Source: Anditalea andensis
GTDB taxonomy: Bacteria > Bacteroidota > Bacteroidia > Cytophagales > Cyclobacteriaceae
Direction: 5' to 3'
Assembly (NCBI RefSeq): GCF_000714815.1
Contig: NZ_JMIH01000015.1
Coordinates: 124,001-188,000, forward strand
Length of the DNA stretch: 64,000 bases
Part shown: positions 60,515 to 64,000 of the stretch, in pieces
How the letters are laid out: the number at the start of each line of letters is the position of its first letter
Numbering within the stretch: the first letter of the stretch is position 1
Position numbers and translations under genes: made by a program
The notes under the pieces: model-generated
The model's input: the letters and a program-made list of their open reading frames with translations, nothing else
Told to the model about the DNA's origin: nothing
The model's database searches: none

Positions 60515-63500
60515 ATGAAGAAAGCACTACTATTTTGTACATTGGTTTTGCTCACCGCAAACCTTTCATGGGCGCAGACCAGGACCGTGACTGGCCGAGT
60601 CACTTCAGGAGATGAACCTGATGGTATACCTGGTGTGAATGTATTGGTAAAAGGTACTTCCATAGGTACAGCCACGGATCTGGACGGAAGTTTTTCTTTA
60701 GGAGTACCTGCTGACAATGACGTGTTGCAAGTAAGTTTCTTAGGTTACTTAAGTCAGGAAATTAAAATTGGTAACCGTTCCCAAATCACCATTACCTTAC
60801 AGCCAGATCTTCAGACGCTGGGAGAAGTAGTCGTGGTGGGATATGGTGAGCAGGATAGAAAAACCCTCACAAGTGCCATATCTTCTATAAGAGGAGCGGA
60901 TGTTGCTAATCTACCCATCACCAGTCCAGATCAATTGCTACAGGGCAGGGCTGCCGGAGTGGTGGTAAATACGGAATCAGGAGAGCCAGGTGGCGGTATG
61001 AATATCCGAATCAGAGGCACCACTTCTATTACAGGTAATTCTGACCCACTATATGTCATAGATGGTGTACCCATTATTTCTGATAACCTTGCAGCTACTA
61101 CTTTTGGCCAGCCGGTAAATCCACTAGCTGATTTAAATCCCGCTGATATAGAATCCATGGAAATCCTAAAAGATGCATCAGCTACTGCGATATATGGAGC
61201 AAGGGCTGCCAATGGCGTAGTATTGATTACTACCAAAAGAGGACAAAAAGGGAGACCCACAGTCAATATTAGTGCATATGGCGGGATATCGAAGCCTTGG
61301 AGAAGTCCCGATGCATTACGGGTGGACGGGCCTACTTTTGAAAGGCTGCAGAATGAAGCCCGTAGAAATAACTGGTCGGACAGATACGGTTCTGCAGAGG
61401 CATTGAACGAAAATGGTCAGCCTTTTGTCCCTCCATTTCCTAATCCGGATCAGGCAATTGATACCAATTGGTTTGATGAAATTTTTCAGACCGGTAGTAT
61501 AAGAAGCTTAGATGCTTCTGTAGCCGGAGGAGATGAAAAGATAAAATACTTTGTTTCCGGAAACAACTTTGTGCAAGAAGGATTAGTTCGTCCATCAAAT
61601 TTTGAAAGAAACAGTGCCCGGTTAAACCTTGATTTTATGGTGACCCCCCGCCTTAAGATTGGGACGAGCACTACCTATAGCGTGAATACAAGAAATAGAG
61701 CTCTAAATGGAAATGCGATAGAAGGTGCCCTTTCTACTGCTTTTTTCTATCCAAGTAATTACCCGATATATAATGAAGACGGTACTTACTATCGGCCATT
61801 TTGGGAAAATCCTGTAGCGGTAGCAAACGAGACGGATTACCTGATGAGGACCACCAGATTGATAGGTAGCATTTATGCTGATTGGGAAATTTCCAATGGA
61901 CTGGTTTTCCGAAGCACTTGGAGTATTGACAATAATCTGGTAGAAGAGGACCAATATTTTAACACTTTTTTAGCAGCAGGTGCTGCTTTAAATGGATCAG
62001 CTCAGTCATTTGTAACCAGAAGCAATAACTGGATCAATGAGAATGTGTTAACCTATCAGAAATCTTTTAATGATCACAGCTTAAATGTGCTTGTGGGGAA
62101 CACACTTCAGGAAAATCAATTTTTAAGAACACAAGCTTTTGGTCAAGGGTTTCCATCTAACTCCTTTCAAAGAATTGAATCCGCAGCAGTCAAGAATGCC
62201 AGCAGTACAGGCAGCTCATGGGGGATAGCCTCATTCTTTGGAAGAGTCAATTATGGGTTTCAAAACAAATACCTCCTCACTGTAAACATGAGAGCGGATG
62301 CGTCTTCGAGATTTGGAGCGGATAACCGTTGGGGATATTTCCCATCTGTAGCAGGTGCTTGGAGAGTGATAGAAGAGGGTTTCTTACAGAGAGGAAGTAC
62401 TTTATCTGATCTGAAAATTAGGGCTAGTTATGGTATCACCGGAAATCAGGGTGGTATTGGTGATTTTCAGGCCATTGGTCTCTGGGGAGGCATGCGTGGG
62501 GGACTTAATTTAGGAGGTGTGGGCCAACCTGTAGGTCCCGCATCCTATGTAGATGCACCTGGGATTGCACCAAATCAGTTGGCAAACCCAAACTTAAAAT
62601 GGGAAACTACAGCTCAATTTAATATAGGAATAGATATAGGGCTTTGGAAAGACAGGTTGACTCTGACTATGGATTATTATGATAAGCAGACCAAAGATCT
62701 TCTATTAAATGTACCTGTTCCCAAATCCTTGGGTTACAGCATCCTTACACAGAATTTCGGTGAAATGGAAAATAAAGGGGTTGAATTGGGTATCAATTCC
62801 ACTATTATAGCTAGACCTGACTTTACTTGGAATGCAAGCTTTAATATAGCCAGAAACGATAATTTAGTAAAGAGGCTAGCATTTCCATTTACCACCTTCA
62901 CTAGAGATTATGTAAGAGTAGAGGAAGGATATCCATTAAATTCATTCTGGGTACATGTGCAGGAGGGCGTAGATCCACAGACGGGCGATATCATTTGGGA
63001 TACAATGGGAGATGATGTTTTTAATCCTAATATTCATCGTCAAATATTCGGTAGTGCCATTCCAAGATATGTAGGAGGCTTGACCAATACCGTTAATTTT
63101 AAAAATTTTGATTTTATGGTTTTCTTTCAGTTTAGTGAAGGGAACAATACATTGAATTACGGTAGGTTTTTCTTTGAGCATGGAGGAGAAAGAACTACCG
63201 GGTACTCCTCACAGCAGTTGGACAGGTGGCAGCAGCCCGGTGATATCACAGATGTACCTAGAATGGCATCCAAAAATTATAGTGCCGACCTGCGTCCATC
63301 CAGGCATGTGGAGGATGGATCGTTTCTTAGGTTAAAGAATACCAGTTTAGGTTATAGTCTTCCAGGAGTGGTTTCCTCAAGAGTCGGAGTATCTAGGGCC
63401 AGGATTTATGTAGCTGCCCAGAACCTGCTTACTTGGACCAATTATACAGGTTTGGACCCAGAAGTTAGTACTAGTCCTACTAATCTGGTGTCAGGAGTGG

Positions 63501-63559
63501 ATATAGCGGTGATGCCACAGCCAAGGACTTACACATTAGGTTTAAATTTGACATTTTAA
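60515..63559 (+). CDS. SusC/RagA-family TonB-linked outer-membrane protein
   Basis: TonB-dependent transporter of 1014 aa. It has a signal peptide (MKKALLFCTLVLLTANLSWA), a carboxypeptidase-regulatory-like domain ('GIPGVNVLVKGTSIGTATDL', 'DGSFSLGVP'), the TonB-box region 'LGEVVVVGYG', the plug ('DQLLQGRAAGVVVN', 'ILKDASATAIYGARAANGVV', 'LITTKRG') and the barrel to 'PQPRTYTLGLNLTF'. No N-terminal STN domain is present, so it is not of the FecA-like transducing type. It pairs with the SusD-like lipoprotein encoded 12 bp downstream to import glycan fragments or other large ligands. Confidence 0.95.
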   Translation: MKKALLFCTLVLLTANLSWAQTRTVTGRVTSGDEPDGIPGVNVLVKGTSIGTATDLDGSFSLGVPADNDVLQVSFLGYLSQEIKIGNRSQITITLQPDLQTLGEVVVVGYGEQDRKTLTSAISSIRGADVANLPITSPDQLLQGRAAGVVVNTESGEPGGGMNIRIRGTTSITGNSDPLYVIDGVPIISDNLAATTFGQPVNPLADLNPADIESMEILKDASATAIYGARAANGVVLITTKRGQKGRPTVNISAYGGISKPWRSPDALRVDGPTFERLQNEARRNNWSDRYGSAEALNENGQPFVPPFPNPDQAIDTNWFDEIFQTGSIRSLDASVAGGDEKIKYFVSGNNFVQEGLVRPSNFERNSARLNLDFMVTPRLKIGTSTTYSVNTRNRALNGNAIEGALSTAFFYPSNYPIYNEDGTYYRPFWENPVAVANETDYLMRTTRLIGSIYADWEISNGLVFRSTWSIDNNLVEEDQYFNTFLAAGAALNGSAQSFVTRSNNWINENVLTYQKSFNDHSLNVLVGNTLQENQFLRTQAFGQGFPSNSFQRIESAAVKNASSTGSSWGIASFFGRVNYGFQNKYLLTVNMRADASSRFGADNRWGYFPSVAGAWRVIEEGFLQRGSTLSDLKIRASYGITGNQGGIGDFQAIGLWGGMRGGLNLGGVGQPVGPASYVDAPGIAPNQLANPNLKWETTAQFNIGIDIGLWKDRLTLTMDYYDKQTKDLLLNVPVPKSLGYSILTQNFGEMENKGVELGINSTIIARPDFTWNASFNIARNDNLVKRLAFPFTTFTRDYVRVEEGYPLNSFWVHVQEGVDPQTGDIIWDTMGDDVFNPNIHRQIFGSAIPRYVGGLTNTVNFKNFDFMVFFQFSEGNNTLNYGRFFFEHGGERTTGYSSQQLDRWQQPGDITDVPRMASKNYSADLRPSRHVEDGSFLRLKNTSLGYSLPGVVSSRVGVSRARIYVAAQNLLTWTNYTGLDPEVSTSPTNLVSGVDIAVMPQPRTYTLGLNLTF

Positions 63560-63571
63560 AAGGCAGAAAAA

Positions 63572-64000
63572 ATGAATAAGAACATATATAAATCATTTTC
63601 GATTGCTCTGATGCTTTCCTTAGCAGTAAATTTTGGCTGTAATGTGCTGGATCATGAGCCTCAATTTCAGATCGCTACAGATGAAGCTTTTGCCAATCCC
63701 GTAAATGCTGAAGCTTCACTCAATGGCCTATACAATGAGGCACAATTAGTTTATAATTGGAGAGTGCAGACGCTAGGCGAATTAGCTTCTGACTTGGTTC
63801 AAAGTGTAGATACTTGGGATAATTTCAATGTCATTGATGAATTTCGCCAAACACCAGACAATACTGAATTAGACGATCTGTATACGCAAATTTATCGAAC
63901 TATCGATTTGGCTAATAATATTATAGCTTTTGCGCCAGGTGTTCCTGGGTTGGATGAAGCGCGAGTCAATAATATGCTAGGGCAAGCATATACATTTAGA
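63572..64000 (+). CDS. SusD/RagB-family lipoprotein, N-terminal part
   Basis: The gene runs off the window; 143 codons are visible. The lipoprotein signal 'IALMLSLAVNFGCN' has its Cys at residue 23. 'AFANPVNAEASLNGLYNEAQ' and the 'LYTQIYRTIDLANNII' helix are typical of the SusD TPR-like fold. SusD proteins cap the SusC barrel and bind the substrate at the surface. The spacing (12 bp) from the SusC gene is normal for such pairs. Confidence 0.92.
   Translation, partial: MNKNIYKSFSIALMLSLAVNFGCNVLDHEPQFQIATDEAFANPVNAEASLNGLYNEAQLVYNWRVQTLGELASDLVQSVDTWDNFNVIDEFRQTPDNTELDDLYTQIYRTIDLANNIIAFAPGVPGLDEARVNNMLGQAYTFR

Noticed and set aside
1-64000. CRISPR arrays, tRNA/rRNA genes, prophage or complete insertion sequences
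   Set aside because: No regularly spaced repeats, no tRNA-like cloverleaf or rRNA sequence and no intact transposase or integrase gene was seen.

Overview
The window comes from a member of the Bacteroidota, most likely a Cytophagales/Cyclobacteriaceae-type bacterium (inference). The evidence is a SusC/SusD pair, a DUF4924 protein, a BtuG-like lipoprotein, AT-rich intergenic DNA, scarce Shine-Dalgarno sequences and several TAnnTTTG-type -7 promoter elements. Gene density is high. I see no rRNA, tRNA, CRISPR array, prophage or intact insertion sequence.

Layout. 1-4.2 kb: the end of an L-arabinose catabolic operon (GH51 arabinofuranosidase 3' end, araB, araD, a lipoprotein galM), closed by a perfect hairpin. 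4.4-11.2 kb: a vitamin B12 uptake locus. The ABC transporter (btuF, btuC, btuD) is on the minus strand and the outer-membrane receptor btuB plus a BtuG-like beta-propeller lipoprotein on the plus strand, with a cobalamin riboswitch in front of btuB only. 11.2-12.4 kb: a decayed patch holding a HEPN (HI0074-type) gene with an altered active-site motif, a remnant of its nucleotidyltransferase partner, and a broken Dph6-like ATP pyrophosphatase. 12.6-21.1 kb: envelope and protein quality control (HtrA/Deg protease, dxr, rseP, lon, hslU). 21.4-29.1 kb: SDR oxidoreductase, SixA-type phosphatase, cold-shock protein, a frameshifted outer-membrane protein, a YiiX-type hydrolase, a PolX-like protein, an EVE protein and an unknown secreted protein. 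29.3-30.8 kb: pyrR-pyrB. 31-37.6 kb: a YidD-TPR fusion with a small partner, an ABC-2 exporter, a cystathionine beta-synthase and a membrane protein.

37.6-46.2 kb is a signalling region: a hybrid histidine kinase convergent with an NtrC-type regulator, two small exported proteins, a gene-poor 0.95 kb stretch, an enlarged PurF-like amidotransferase and a single-domain response regulator. That regulator closes an operon with an ATP-grasp enzyme and a TauE-type permease (45.8-48.4 kb). 48.5-60.3 kb holds mixed housekeeping genes: M42 peptidase, AcpH, an SF1 helicase, an IMPase-like phosphatase, a Nudix hydrolase, a PNPOx-like protein, DUF4924, DUF922, lepA, folD and a methyltransferase. 60.5 kb to the end starts a SusC/SusD polysaccharide-utilisation pair that runs off the window.

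The most interesting items are the TauE / ATP-grasp / response-regulator operon, the YidD-TPR fusion, the PolX-like protein that lacks all three polymerase carboxylates but keeps its PHP nuclease, the compact B12 locus with one-sided riboswitch control, and the eroded HEPN-MNT module.
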